Source: Symbiodinium microadriaticum (Eukaryota; Sar; Dinophyceae; Suessiales; Symbiodiniaceae). Taken from it: a DNA stretch of 64,000 nt. Below, in pieces: positions 28,374-37,610 of the stretch. The stretch spans positions 236,922 through 300,921 of the forward strand of contig LSRX01000514.1 of the NCBI GenBank assembly GCA_001939145.1, in the 5' to 3' direction. Each line of letters starts with the position of its first letter. Position 1 is the stretch's first letter. The notes under the pieces were generated by a model. The model was not told the DNA's origin. It worked only from the letters and a program-made list of their open reading frames with translations, and made no database searches. Position numbers and translations under genes: made by a program.

Positions 28374-28521
28374 TTGGAGGACTCTGGTTGGGTGAGCTCC
28401 ACGGAGATGTGGTGCCGTCTGGTCCCCAAAGGGGCCACGCCACTGGTGATGTACGTCCTCGGACCTATGAATCAGAGCCTCGCCAGCAACGTCGTCCGAG
28501 GAATCGCAGAACTATCTCAGG
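28374..28521 (+). CDS. Putative coding exon, function unknown
   Basis: Open from about 28374: EDSGWVSSTEMWCRLVPKGA then TPLVMYVLGPMNQSLASNVV and RGIAELSQ, ending at GTTTGG (28522). CCCTAAA upstream, TTTAGGG downstream. The same frame reopens at 28611. The acceptor (TTAAG or GGAG) is uncertain. Confidence 0.55.
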
Positions 28522-28610
28522 GTTTGGGGGTTTTAGGGTTTAAGAGTCTAGGGTTTAAGGCTTTAGGTTTAGGGTTTAATGGGGGCGTGCTTTGTACTTT
28601 CGTTGCGCAG

Positions 28611-28700
28611 TATGGTGCCTACCAGGGCATCATATATGGAACTGGGGGTCGATTTGGAGAGATCACGGGCTTGCTGGGTCTGGAGAGTAGTGCTTTCAGC
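28611..28700 (+). CDS. Putative coding exon
   Basis: After GTTGCGCAG the frame reads YGAYQGIIYGTGGRFGEITG then LLGLESSAFSRP; open to a TAG at 28728. Glycine-rich. The 3' end is uncertain; it may follow the 28374 exon. Confidence 0.45.
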
Positions 28701-28948
28701 CGGCCGGTTTCGCGATTTGTGGGGTTCTAGGGTGAAGAACTGCACCTGCCTTTCTTTGCGAGGGACTAGAATTATTTAAATCTGAGCTCTTTCCCAGACC
28801 CCCCCCAACTGCTCTCTATTNCATGAGGGTTCTTTATAAGGGATCTAGGGCCAAGGGGTTTAGGGATTCGGTCTTCGGGTGTTGGGCCGTCCGGGCTGCT
28901 TCTTCGGGGTTTAGGGGGGGGGTCCTGGTAAGGTTCGGGTTTAGGTGA

Positions 28949-29054
28949 TTCCTGTAGTCTCCATTGTGTAGTTCCCTTTTTTGGTTAACCAATTTTATGA
29001 TCAGGATCCTATAATATAAACTTGGTTGACTAAACTACAATGGAGACTATAGGT
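28949..29054. mobile_element. Family D inverted-repeat element
   Basis: CCTGTAGTCTCCATTGTGTA ... CTACAATGGAGACTATAGG. It has the same GTCTCC donor and CTATAG acceptor; flanking frames (VIP-V before, VFVGLICPTL after) are open but weak. Confidence 0.75.
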
Positions 29055-29542
29055 GTTTGTTGGGCTTATATGCCCCACGCTGTGAGCCCTGAACCATCAG
29101 GCTTGGTCTTGGGGCCAAAACGCCGAGACCCTATCGTAGGTTTAGCGCTCGAGGCTGTGGGTTGATGGTTTAGGGCTTAGAGTTTATTAGGGTTTTGGGG
29201 CTTTGTGAGTCTGCGGTTTAAAAGTTTTAAGGTTCGCAGCCGTCTCTCTGCTATGTAGACCAATCAAAACCACTAGCCACTAGCTGTTAGCGGTAAGGCC
29301 GTCAAATTCTTGTCGCCCTTCTGAGGCCTTTTTCTGTAAAGTCGCCGGATATCCCTAAACCCCTAAACTCTCAAACCCCAAGGCCCTTTTCTGTACAGTC
29401 GCCTGATCGACAAGGGGGAACCCAAAGCACAACCTCGGACGCGGACAAGCTTATCCGAACCACTGAGACGGGAGATACTGTGCATGATACTTTAAAGGCA
29501 GAAGGTCCATAATTCAGCATGATTTAGGGCCTCTGGCAGCAG

Positions 29543-29623
29543 CTGAAAGCTGAGGACGGAGCTCGTGGAAGTACCCTGGAGCATTCGAGCTTTGTCAGCA
29601 AGACAAGGGGTCTGGGAGTGTAG
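29543..29623 (+). CDS. Possible coding exon
   Basis: After GGCAGCAG the frame reads LKAEDGARGSTLEHSSFVSK and ends at a TAG (29621). Protein-like composition, no further support. Confidence 0.35.
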   Translation: MKAEDGARGSTLEHSSFVSKTRGLGV

Positions 29624-30230
29624 GGGCTGAGTATGACAGGCTTTAAGGCAACATCGCCGAGTTTTAGTTTCACCGGTTCCGTCTCAAGATTTACGGGTCT
29701 GAAGCGGTTTCGGTTTCCAGGGCTCAGGGCAGCTATGAGGTCTGGGATTTTCAGGAAAGCAAGAGAACTACAAAGTAATAAGATCAGGAATAATCATAAT
29801 CGTCATGGAGAATCCAGCAAATATCAGCATAAAAGAGCAGAGAACCCTGCCTTTTAAAACCACTCAGATGCACATAAAGCCTGCATAGGACGCACCCCGA
29901 AACAACAGCTTCAGGCTACCAGCCGCCGATCATCGACAACTTCTCCGAGCCTGTCTTGCAGATCATGGACGGAGGACAGCTTCTGGCCGGTCATAAACTG
30001 AGGTCTCAGGGTTTAGAACCCAAAGGGTCCTAAGTACTTATTATTTAGTAGAAGAAGGGTTCTATAGCAGGAATTACCCTTTCGGTTTCGGTAAGTATCC
30101 CTAGGACTCGTAGGGTGAGTTGAGCGTTTCAGGGTTTGGTCTTTCGGCTCCCTCGACTCCTGCCTGCACCCTTCCTAACAATGCAGTAGATTGTTTGGGT
30201 ACCTCAGGGTGATCGGACGTAATCATAAAG

Positions 30231-30335
30231 TCAGTTATGCACGAAAAGTATGACTTCGAAGAGTCTAAGTGGGCTCCATGTACGGAAAGCCAAAGCCAAT
30301 CCCAAAGCCTCAATCCTAAAGTCAGCCAGCATACG
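30231..30335 (+). CDS. Putative exon 5' of a family B intron
   Basis: After CATAAAG, 35 codons in phase 0: SVMHEKYDFEESKWAPCTES then QSQSQSLNPKVSQHT, ending at ACG|GTTGAT, the first bases of element B. Confidence 0.55.
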
Positions 30336-30437
30336 GTTGATGATATAAATCCTGCATGACCCATACTAAGGGCTATACCACAATTCCCATAGTTCAGGGT
30401 CCCTTAAGGTAGTGCAGGATTTATGCCTTCAGCAGTA
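30333..30437. mobile_element. Family B element acting as an intron
   Basis: TACGGTTGATGATATAAATC ... GCAGGATTTATGCCTTCAGC then AG|TA. The proposed intron is 30336-30438 (103 bp), GTTGAT to GCAGTAG. Confidence 0.8.
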
Positions 30438-30438
30438 G

Positions 30439-30603
30439 CTTTTTTGGGCCCAAAGACCCGACTATGTCAGGCTTTTGGGCTATTTTGATGCTAAGGGTAA
30501 GTCTAGGCCCAAAGAGCGTCAAAGCCAGGTTTGTAAGGTTATGAAGTTCACGGCTCTTACCAACAATGCTCGGAGAAGAAGAATTCTCGCCAGAGCGAAC
30601 GAC
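30439..30603 (+). CDS. Putative exon 3' of a family B intron
   Basis: Continues in phase for 55 codons: LFWAQRPDYVRLLGYFDAKG, then KSRPK..., VCKVMKFTALTNNARRRRIL and ARAND, to the donor GTAGGG at 30604. Basic and clearly protein-like; possibly nucleic-acid binding, family unknown. Confidence 0.6.
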
Positions 30604-30654
30604 GTAGGGGCACTGCTAAGGACATAGAAGTGCGCGTTTGTATCTCTATATCGT

Positions 30655-30760
30655 ATGTATGTATGCATGTATGTGTGTATATATATATATATATATTATA
30701 TGTGTGTGTATATATATATATATATTTATATGTCTCTGTGTGTGTGTGTGTTTGTGTTCA
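30655..30760. repeat. TA/TG microsatellite
   Basis: Compound TATG, TA and TG tracts. Confidence 0.95.
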
Positions 30761-31419
30761 TATGCCATACGTATGCATGCAGAAAGCCTACATATGCATC
30801 CATGTCCGTGAGTGCTCTGCGCACTTCGAAGTTGTCGGGCAAGATTCGAGGTTCGGGTTGCGCCCGTTTGTTTTAAAGGTGTTTGTCGCTTTACTGCATG
30901 AGTGGCCTCAATGACTAGAACAGGCTATTCCGAATAGGGTTTTGGCACACATCCTAGTTGGGGCTGCAATGTTGGTATGATGCTAAAGGATCAAGGTGAC
31001 GGACTTCTGCTCAAGCCTCAGGCTTGAGCTGTAGGCTTGAGGAGTTGGGGTTCAGGTTGTCGGGTTTATAGATTTTTTGAGTTTGGGAGTCTAATACCTG
31101 GACCTTACATTTTTTGGAGAGGACCCTATAAAGAGAGGAAAATCAGGCAACCCTATGTGAACCTAAACTCTAAACCCTATAAACCCCAAAAGGGTGCTAA
31201 ACCCTAAACCCTAAACCCTCAACTGTCGGGTCTAGGCATGGACGGCAAGCTGTTAAGAAGAAGACCCTGGCTCCCTAAACCCTAAACCCTAAACCGAAGA
31301 AGACCCTGGCTCCTCTCCTTTCGACCAGACCCCACGTCCCACCCGAAGCTCTGCTGTGGTTTAGGGTTCAGGGTTTAAGGTTGGTCCTAAAACCAAACAA
31401 ATATTTGTGTATTTATATC

Positions 31420-31479
31420 TCTCTATATATATATATATATAGAACTTTACATATATAGAGATATAGATATAGATATAGA

Positions 31480-31510
<31 letters not shown>

Positions 31511-31570
31511 ATATATATATATATATATGTATATATGTATATATGTATATATGTTTTCTATCTATCTATG

Positions 31571-31607
<37 letters not shown>

Positions 31608-31725
31608 CTCTGCCTAGCTGTCTATCTACCCATTTTCCTATATACATACATATATATACACATACATATACATATATATATATATATATGTTTATATTTA
31701 CATTTATAGTTATATACATAATTAT
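31420..31725. repeat. Compound AT-rich microsatellite
   Basis: GATA, AAAT, TA, TATG and TCTA tracts in succession over 300 bp. Confidence 0.95.
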
Positions 31726-31969
31726 ATAGAATATGGAGTGAACAGAGTCAAGACCAATCAATGGAGCCGACAGAACTCTGGAATCAAGCTGGCAACTCTT
31801 CCTGGCCCTGCTGTAAAGTCTGAAGCTAACTTTGGGCTGTCCGTATCTGAAGATCTTTACGAGATTCCGATTTAGGCTTGAAGCCGGATTGTGGGTATGT
31901 GTGCGGGTATGCGAGGCTTTTGGGATCCTGGGTGTTCACCGTACTTCATTTAGATATGTTCTTTCGCAG

Positions 31970-32056
31970 TTCCAAATCACAGAAGATGTTGCGGGTATGC
32001 TGAAGCTGTATGAAGACCGAGATAGAACTTCAATGAGAACCAGCATGCATTCCTAA
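31970..32056 (+). CDS. Putative terminal exon with stop
   Basis: After TCTTTCGCAG, 28 codons, FQITEDVAGMLKLYEDRDRT then SMRTSMHS, and TAA at 32054. Phase 0, charged and helical. Marks the 3' end of a + strand gene, perhaps the one holding the 30231/30439 exons. No domain recognised. Confidence 0.6.
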   Translation, partial: FQITEDVAGMLKLYEDRDRTSMRTSMHS

Positions 32057-32234
32057 GCAGCTCTGTTCACGCTTCTAGCCAGCGCACCCTAACCCTTAAC
32101 CCTTAACCCTTAACCCTAAACCCAAACCCGAAACCAATCCGAGGCTTTACATCATCGGCCAAAACTTTCCGGACTTCCCGGGTGAGGCCGGTGTTGATCA
32201 TGCTGAGCCCCGAGCCCCAAACCCCGGTTCAGAG

Positions 32235-32450
32235 GTTCAGGGGCTTCAGGTTTTAGTGTTTAGAGTTTAGGGGTTTAGGATTTTGGGTTTAGGGGTTTAG
32301 GGGTTTAGGGGTCTAGATTTTAGGGGTTTAGGGTTTAGAGTTTTAGGGGTTTAGAGTTTTAGGGGTTTAGGGGTTTAGAGTTTTAGGGGTTTAGGATTTT
32401 GGGTTTAGGGGTTTAGGGGTTTAGGGGTTTAGGGTTTAGGGCTTCAGGAT
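32235..32450. repeat. TTTAGGGG array
   Basis: Dense TTTAGGGGTTTAGGG with TTTTAGGGG variants, one of the purest arrays here. Confidence 0.95.
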
Positions 32451-32511
32451 GACATTCCTTGAAGGTTGTTCCAGACAGTTCGGGGCCCTTGCATCAGGTG
32501 TTTCCTTGCAG

Positions 32512-32624
32512 CAACGACATTTTATTCTCATTAAGTCCCGAGTAAAGCAATCTGCCGATGTTGAGCTGTTCTATACATCACAGCTCCGGCAATTTCAGAC
32601 TGGTCCTGTAGTGACTGTTTGCAT
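32512..32624 (+). CDS. Putative coding exon
   Basis: After TTCCTTGCAG the frame reads QRHFILIKSRVKQSADVELF then YTSQLRQFQTGPVVTV; donor GTGAGG at 32625, otherwise a TGA four bases on. Strongly protein-like; function unknown. Confidence 0.6.
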
Positions 32625-32714
32625 GTGAGGGCTCCGGTCGCTGGGGATCCCTCTTTGTTGTTGGCTTTAAGGAGGCTTGCTAAAAGGGTGCGACCCTGGC
32701 CAAGCCACATCCAG

Positions 32715-32774
32715 GTACGTCTGCGGAACATGTTTGTATTTCCCCTTATGCGGCCTAGGAACATCTTACCTATA
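32715..32774 (+). CDS. Putative exon 5' of a family D intron
   Basis: After CCACATCCAG, 20 codons: VRLRNMFVFPLMRPRNIL plus PI contributed by the element arm, ending at GTCTCC. Phase 0. Confidence 0.6.
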
Positions 32775-32870
32775 GTCTCCATTGTAGTTCCTTTTTGGGG
32801 TTACCTTTTAGGATCCTTCATATAGATTTGGTTAAACCAAAAAAAGGAACTACAATGGAGACTATAGGTA
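32767..32870. mobile_element. Family D element acting as an intron
   Basis: TA|CCTATAGTCTCCATTGTAG ... CTACAATGGAGACTATAGG|TA, near-perfect arms with TA on both sides. The intron would be 32775-32867 (93 bp). Confidence 0.85.
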
Positions 32871-33017
32871 CTTACGAAAATTGTTCAAGGGCTTGTAAGA
32901 GCCAACCTAGACTCCTGGGTTCTAGCGACTCCAGCCGACAGCTTACATCCGCAGTCCCAAACACCACCAAGCCTTAATCCTAAAGCCGAAAAGCCCAAAA
33001 GCCCACGCAAACTCTAA
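32868..33017 (+). CDS. Putative exon 3' of a family D intron, with stop
   Basis: Continues in phase: VLTKIVQGLVRANLDSWVLA then TPADSLHPQSQTPPSLNPKA and EKPKSPRKL, TAA at 33015. Splicing leaves nine element-derived bases (P, I, V); without the element the frame reads NIL-LTKIVQ. The last 20 residues may instead be intron. Confidence 0.6.
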   Translation, partial: VLTKIVQGLVRANLDSWVLATPADSLHPQSQTPPSLNPKAEKPKSPRKL

Positions 33018-33150
33018 CCCCTGAACTGAAACCCTGAAGCCTTAAACCCCGAATCCTACACCCCCTATGTCCAGGGTTTCGGGTTTGGTTTAGGGTTTAG
33101 GGTTAAACCCTAAAGCGGAAACCCCAAACCTGAGACCCTCTATGTCCATC

Positions 33151-33275
33151 TCTAAGTCCTAGGTAGTATTAGGGAGACCCCTTAAAGGGGACCCTGCTTA
33201 ACCCTACTTCTGGCTCTCTTATAAGGGACCTTATTGAGAGGGTCTATATCCCCAAGGGTCTCCCTAATCCAAACT
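33151..33275. mobile_element. Family K inverted-repeat element
   Basis: GTATTAGGGAGACCCCTTAA ... AAGGGTCTCCCTAATCC; ends 12 bp before the next exon. Confidence 0.75.
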
Positions 33276-33287
33276 CCCACTAAGCAG

Positions 33288-33350
33288 GAGGCGAGTGTTG
33301 GCTACGAGGATGCCGAGGTGGTTCGGCGCCTTGCTGGATTGCCAGGCAGA
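33288..33350 (+). CDS. Putative coding exon
   Basis: After CTAAGCAG the frame reads EASVGYEDAEVVRRLAGLPG and stays open further. The 3' end is uncertain. Confidence 0.45.
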
Positions 33351-33692
33351 TCCGATCTCGGGATTTCAGGGCTTTAGGCCTCTAGGCTTTGGGGTTTCAG
33401 GGTTTATGGGGCCCTATAGGGGTTGGCCGTTTTCGGGTTTTCGGCTTTTTGGGTTTCAGGGCTGGGGGTTCAGGGCTTTTGGGTTTGGGGTTTCGGCTGA
33501 AGGGTTCGTGAATGGGTTGGGAGGGTTTAGAGTTTAGAGTTTTTTGCTTGGGGGTTCAGAACTTTGAGTTTCGGGTAAGTCTAATTCTAGGGCTCAGAGA
33601 TTTGGGTTTGGTTTTGAGGTTTGACTTTTGAGTTTGCAGTGCAGGGTCTGCCATGGTGTCAGAGTGAGTTTTAGGGAGGAGGAGACGTCGTA

Positions 33693-33785
33693 GCAGCAGC
33701 AGCAGCAGTAGTAGACGTCGTCGTCATCGTCGTGGCCTCCTCGTCGTTGTGTCGTAGTCGTGGTCATGGTCGTGGTGGCAGTGGT
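33693..33785. repeat. Degenerate AGC/GTC/GTG trinucleotide tract
   Basis: AGCAGCAGC, GTCGTCGTC and GTGGTGG runs; repeated at 58657-58749. Confidence 0.9.
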
Positions 33786-34067
33786 AGCGATATTGTAGGT
33801 TTCGGTATCCCCTAAACCCTAATCCCTAATCCCTAAACCCAAAAAGCCCTAAAGTCCAACGCACGACCCCGTAACCCTAATCCCTCTGAGTGGATAAGGC
33901 TCTGGGTCTCGCTGAACATTGTGGGGGAACTGGGCCCTAAGCCCTACAAGCCCCATTGTGGGTTGAGGGTTTAGGGTTTAAGTTTAAGGTTTAGGGTTTA
34001 GGGTTTATAAGGTTTAGGGTTTATAAAGGTTTAGGGTATAGGGCTTAGTACCCTTTTGGGGGGTTTA

Positions 34068-34157
34068 ACTGTAGTTTCCATTGTAGTTCCTTTTTTGGGG
34101 GTTATGATCCGATAGTGAAAATTTGGTTAGCCAAAAAGAAGGAGCTACAAACTGTAC
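34068..34157. mobile_element. Family D element, worn
   Basis: CTGTAGTTTCCATTGTAGTT ... GGAGCTACAAACTGTACG; repeated at 59032-59121. Confidence 0.65.
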
Positions 34158-34169
34158 GTAAACCCTAAG

Positions 34170-34264
34170 CCGTATTGTGGAGGAACATAGGGAAGCGTTG
34201 GCCAAGAAGGATTTACCACAGCAGGGCGCTCCACCTGAGGCAAAGCTGTTTTCAAGGCTTTTGG
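34170..34264 (+). CDS. Putative coding exon
   Basis: After ACCCTAAG the frame reads RIVEEHREALAKKDLPQQGA then PPEAKLFSRLL; donor GTTTAG at 34265. Charged helix; function unknown. Second copy at 59134-59228. Confidence 0.45.
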
Positions 34265-34568
34265 GTTTAGTGTGTAAGTGTAGGGTTTAGGGTCTAGGTT
34301 AGGATGCGGGGTTTAGCATACAATCTACAGGGTCAAGGACAGGAAAGGGTATTCTCGATGTGCTTGCTCTGCCCGTCCATATTTTGTTGTTGCAACCCCG
34401 AGCCCGAGCCCTCATCTTTATGTTCCCCATGCAAACCCCTTACCCTAAACGCGAATTCGCAGGCCCGAACTGCTGACCTGAATCCCTGAAGCTAGAAGCA
34501 ACGAGTCCTAAACCGAGAGCCTCCGGACAGAACCTGAGTGTCAGGCGCTGGCTTCGGCACATCAGAGG

Positions 34569-34627
34569 TTTGCACGAATGTTGTGAGAGTCAATCAGACG
34601 CACCTCCTCTGCGAGATGAAAGAGAGG
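34569..34627 (+). CDS. Possible coding exon
   Basis: Between GGCACATCAG and a GTGGGC donor, two frames are plausible: VNQTHLLCEMKER and SQSDAPPLRDERE. Open frames continue to 34854 downstream. Second copy at 59533-59591. Confidence 0.35.
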
Positions 34628-34984
34628 TGGGCGCAGGGGTGGCTGGCCAGTTCAGGATTTATGGTTGCTTTTTAGATTTTTGGTGCGCGAGCTACGACAA
34701 TGGCTTTCGTAGCACGAGTGTGAAGTGGGGCTTGTGCGTGGGGTTGGGTGGGATGTATAGCGAACTCTATAGGATTGTTGCCGGCCGCATGTGTAGATTG
34801 CCTTATCGAGCCTGTCATCCTACTCCCGAGCCATTCAAACAGTTGGCAACTTAGTTGGGTGAGCTCCCAGATCCTTCGGTTTAGGGTTTAGGGTTTAAGG
34901 TTTAGGGTTTAGGGTTTAAGGTTTAGGGTTTAAGGTTTAGGGTTTAGGGTTTAGGGTTTATAAGGTTAAGGATCCTTGTCTCAG

Positions 34985-35053
34985 AAAAAGGATTGCAATC
35001 AAGGTGACTCCTGCTTGTCGCGCCTTACCGCCTCAAAGAAGCTGCATATGGGG
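34985..35053 (+). CDS. Putative exon 5' of a family G intron
   Basis: After CTTGTCTCAG, 23 codons in phase 0: KKDCNQGDSCLSRLTASKKL then HMG, the last part inside the element arm; donor GTTTCC at 35054. Confidence 0.6.
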
Positions 35054-35160
35054 GTTTCCGAAAATAGGGGACCCTAATATAGTACCCTAAATAGTAGGAT
35101 CCTAGTTATAAGGACCCCAAACTAAGGACCCCCCCCCCCTAATTTTCGGAAAGTCCCATA
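35047..35160. mobile_element. Family G element acting as an intron
   Basis: TA|TGGGGGTTTCCGAAAATAG ... CTAATTTTCGGAAAGTCCCA|TA. The intron would be 35054-35153 (100 bp). Confidence 0.8.
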
Positions 35161-35195
35161 TTGACATGGCTGTAACCACTTATGAACAGCCCTAA
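35154..35195 (+). CDS. Putative terminal exon 3' of a family G intron
   Basis: Continues in phase as SHIDMAVTTYEQP and TAA at 35193. Exactly 12 element-derived bases remain, adding four residues; without the element the frame reads KKL-H-IDMAV. Marks a gene end. Confidence 0.55.
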   Translation, partial: SHIDMAVTTYEQP

Positions 35196-35262
35196 GAGAC
35201 GCCAGCTGGCGCGACACTTGGGTAGTTCTCTAACTGAGCGTCCCTTTTAGGGTCCTTTCTAG

Positions 35263-35356
35263 ATGGGTAGTTCTCTAAATTAGGGGCCCCTTTTTAGGTC
35301 CCCAAACATAGCACGGGCACCCTTATAAAAGGGACCCTGATTCAGAGAAGTACCCA
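35263..35356. mobile_element. Family F inverted-repeat element
   Basis: ATGGGTAGTTCTCTAAATTA ... GATTCAGAGAAGTACCCAT; a partial second left arm lies just before (35219). Repeated at 60227-60320. Confidence 0.75.
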
Positions 35357-35397
35357 TATTTAGGACTTAAGCCAGACTCAATATTTTGGGACCTAAC

Positions 35398-35569
35398 CCT
35401 AAGGGTCCATGTACCAAAATAGTACATACTTTGGCCTTGAAGTAGTCCCTATATAGGTACTTTGGGGTCAAAGTATATACTGTATGGGTATATGGGTCCA
35501 TGTAATTACCAAAATAGTACATACTTTGGCCTTAAAGTAGTCCCTATATAGGTACCCTTTGGGTAAGCC
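35398..35569. mobile_element. Family I element, duplicated core
   Basis: CCCTAAGGGTCCATGTACCA with the core ATAGTACATACTTTGGCCTT twice and a closing TACCCTTTGGG. Repeated at 60362-60533. Confidence 0.65.
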
Positions 35570-35587
35570 AGAATCACCCATTTGCAG

Positions 35588-35632
35588 GATTGACCTCACC
35601 GCCGCAAGATGCCGCGAGGCGACCTGGGGCTG
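35588..35632 (+). CDS. Possible short exon
   Basis: After ATTTGCAG the frame reads LTSPPQDAARRPGAE; it starts 18 bp after the family I element. No clear donor. Second copy at 60552-60596. Confidence 0.3.
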
Positions 35633-36239
35633 AGTCCCTATACTATAGGGGCCTTAAAAAACAGATCCCTCTGCTATTTTGAGGGTTCCTTGTGTTTCCT
35701 TCCGAAGCCTTGTTCACGCGCACTTAGCATTATCTTTTTGTAGCCTTTCACCTCGTTTTTTTTCCAAGGCTTTCGGGTTTCAGTGCTCGGATGTGCCGGT
35801 GCACGCAGGGTTTTCGGACTTCGAGGGGTTGGGGTGGCGGGGCTATTTCCGTCAGGTCGGACGCTCCACGGCTTCAGACAGCCGCACTGCTTAAGAACAT
35901 GTCATCTCCGAGGCTTCACGAAGGCGCTTTTCATATAGAGTCCTACTTCTCAACAACATGTTGCGCATGCTGTCCTACCTAGCTATGCATACATACATAT
36001 ATACATACAGTCATTTCGGATCAAGCCTATGAAGCTTTGATTCAGGTTGCGGAGACCGAAGCCCTGACGTACCATGTAAACCTTCGAGGGTTTGATCCTA
36101 AGGTATTGAAATTTAACTCATACTTGGGCTCCAATAATAGGTCTTGAATATTGCTCCGAATGCCTTGTATAACGCGATTTCTCACATAACTCCTGTCACG
36201 TGGTCAAACATGTCCAGAAAACGCAAACCATAAACAAAA

Positions 36240-36362
36240 ATGCCTACAAACACATCGAAATCACGAAATGCCGTGGCTGCAACGGTTTTAGAAGATACCA
36301 TGATCGACTCCACTCAAGAAACAGCTGCAACAATCTATTTCCGTCCAGCATTTACGCATGCG
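36240..36362 (+). CDS. Candidate first exon of a two-exon gene
   Basis: ATG at 36240, then 41 codons (MPTNTSKSRNAVAATVLEDT, MIDSTQETAATIYFRPAFTHA without break) to a consensus-like GTAAGC at 36363. This stretch of about 600 bp carries no telomere-like repeat or hairpin element. Second copy at 61204-61326. Confidence 0.35.
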
Positions 36363-36567
36363 GTAAGCCGTCCGCGTGTCTGCTGCAACCGCTTCAAATC
36401 AAACAAAACTGTCAAATTCCTCGGGTTTTTGTCGGTACTCACCACTTATACGACCTCGTCATGTACTCAAGTGCCTCCGCTTCCTCGTTTTTACGATGCG
36501 ATATTCTCCTGCAGTTTCCTTTCTTTGTATCACTGTCGTCATTTCTTGTTGTTCTAGCAGCTTCTAG

Positions 36568-36774
36568 CAACGTCGAAAGCTCAAATTGCTCGAGCTTTTG
36601 TCGCTTCCTGACAAAGCTCCGTCCATGAACAGACCGAACAAAATTCACTATGAAGGCATCTTCTTGGCTTCAAAATACTCTTGCTGGCAGCTGCGCCAAA
36701 CAACAATGGTGTGTGTTTCGTGCTATTTACACTACAAAACGCCTGCCTGTCCTGCCGCGCGCGCGCGCGCGTGA
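36568..36774 (+). CDS. Candidate second exon of a two-exon gene
   Basis: After GCTTCTAG in matching phase 0: QRRKLKLLELLSLPDKAPSM, NRPNKIHYEGIFLASKYSCW, then to TGA at 36772 after a CG dinucleotide run. The protein would be about 109 residues. The - strand is also open (RKRQKLEQFELSTLLEAART) and ends near a GTGAGT, so strand is uncertain. Second copy at 61532-61738. Confidence 0.35.
   Translation, partial: QRRKLKLLELLSLPDKAPSMNRPNKIHYEGIFLASKYSCWQLRQTTMVCVSCYLHYKTPACPAARARA
36758..36772. repeat. (CG)n dinucleotide tract
   Basis: A run of alternating C and G, a classic Z-DNA-prone sequence; repeated near 61722-61736. Confidence 0.85.
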
Positions 36775-37311
36775 ACAGAGCTTCGGAGCGTTATAAGTAT
36801 AGTATAGTGTACCTGAAAGCCCTATTCTAGTTATTAAGGAAGGCCCCTGCATTACTTACATGCATCCTATGATGATGCAGAGCTGGGGGAGTGCAAGATC
36901 TGCCTATATCCCTTACAGTAGTAAAGAATATACTTTGACGAATAGTAGGACTCCTAAGATGAGATAAGGCAGGTTATCTTAATTCAGGGATTTTGGAAGA
37001 TCTGGTTATGATGCCGGCAGGGAGGCTGGTGTCGCTGATTTGTTTGTTTGTGTCGTGATGTTGGGTGTACGGCGACGGTGGGTTACATCTCAGATTTATG
37101 TTAAGGATGCACATGCATGTGTCCAGGCTTTCGAAACAAAAGCCTATGCCGGATGAACCTGAGCCCGTAAACCCTCAACCCATTCCTATACCCTAGAAGC
37201 CCCCACACCCAACAGCCTGTAACCCCAAAAATCCTAAACCCTTAACCCTAAAACACCAAAGCTCTAAACTAGAAAGCCCCCCAAGCCCTATCAACCCCAA
37301 AACCCAATCCT

Positions 37312-37489
37312 TGGGGCTCCCAAATCTACAAATAGTACCTACTTCGGGGTCTGAAGTTTACAAATAGTCCCTATTCCCCTAAGGGTCCATGTACCCAAAT
37401 AGCATATACTTTGGCCCCAAAGTACCTATATAGGGACGACTTTAAGGCCAAAACCCTTAGGGTTTTGGGCTACTTGAAGGCCGCAGGGA
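37312..37489. mobile_element. Family H element with family I inside
   Basis: CTTGGGGCTCCCAAATCTAC opens as family H; CCCTAAGGGTCCATGTACCC from about 37378 is family I, so this is a nested or chimeric copy. Repeated at 62276-62453. Confidence 0.6.
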
Positions 37490-37508
37490 ATTGCGAAGAC
37501 CTGCACAG

Positions 37509-37610
37509 GTGGACCTGGTCGTTGCTTGGGGCGATCTCCGATCGCAGGCTCAGAGCGCGCGCGCCTCGGGACGTCTTGCCTTGTCCCTACGGGTCCCAAG
37601 GGCCCAGTAA
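37509..37610 (+). CDS. Putative coding exon
   Basis: After CCTGCACAG the frame reads VDLVVAWGDLRSQAQSARAS then GRLALSLRVPRAQ. It shares a VAW core with the 5442 and 6610 islands. The donor is not clear. Second copy at 62473-62574. Confidence 0.45.
   Translation: MDLVVAWGDLRSQAQSARASGRLALSLRVPRAQ

Noticed and set aside
36439..36648. Minus-strand 69-codon frame as the main gene of this stretch
   Set aside because: The + strand reading has a start, phase-matched donor and acceptor, and stop; the minus frame has only a donor-like GTGAGT. Kept as an alternative, not as a feature.
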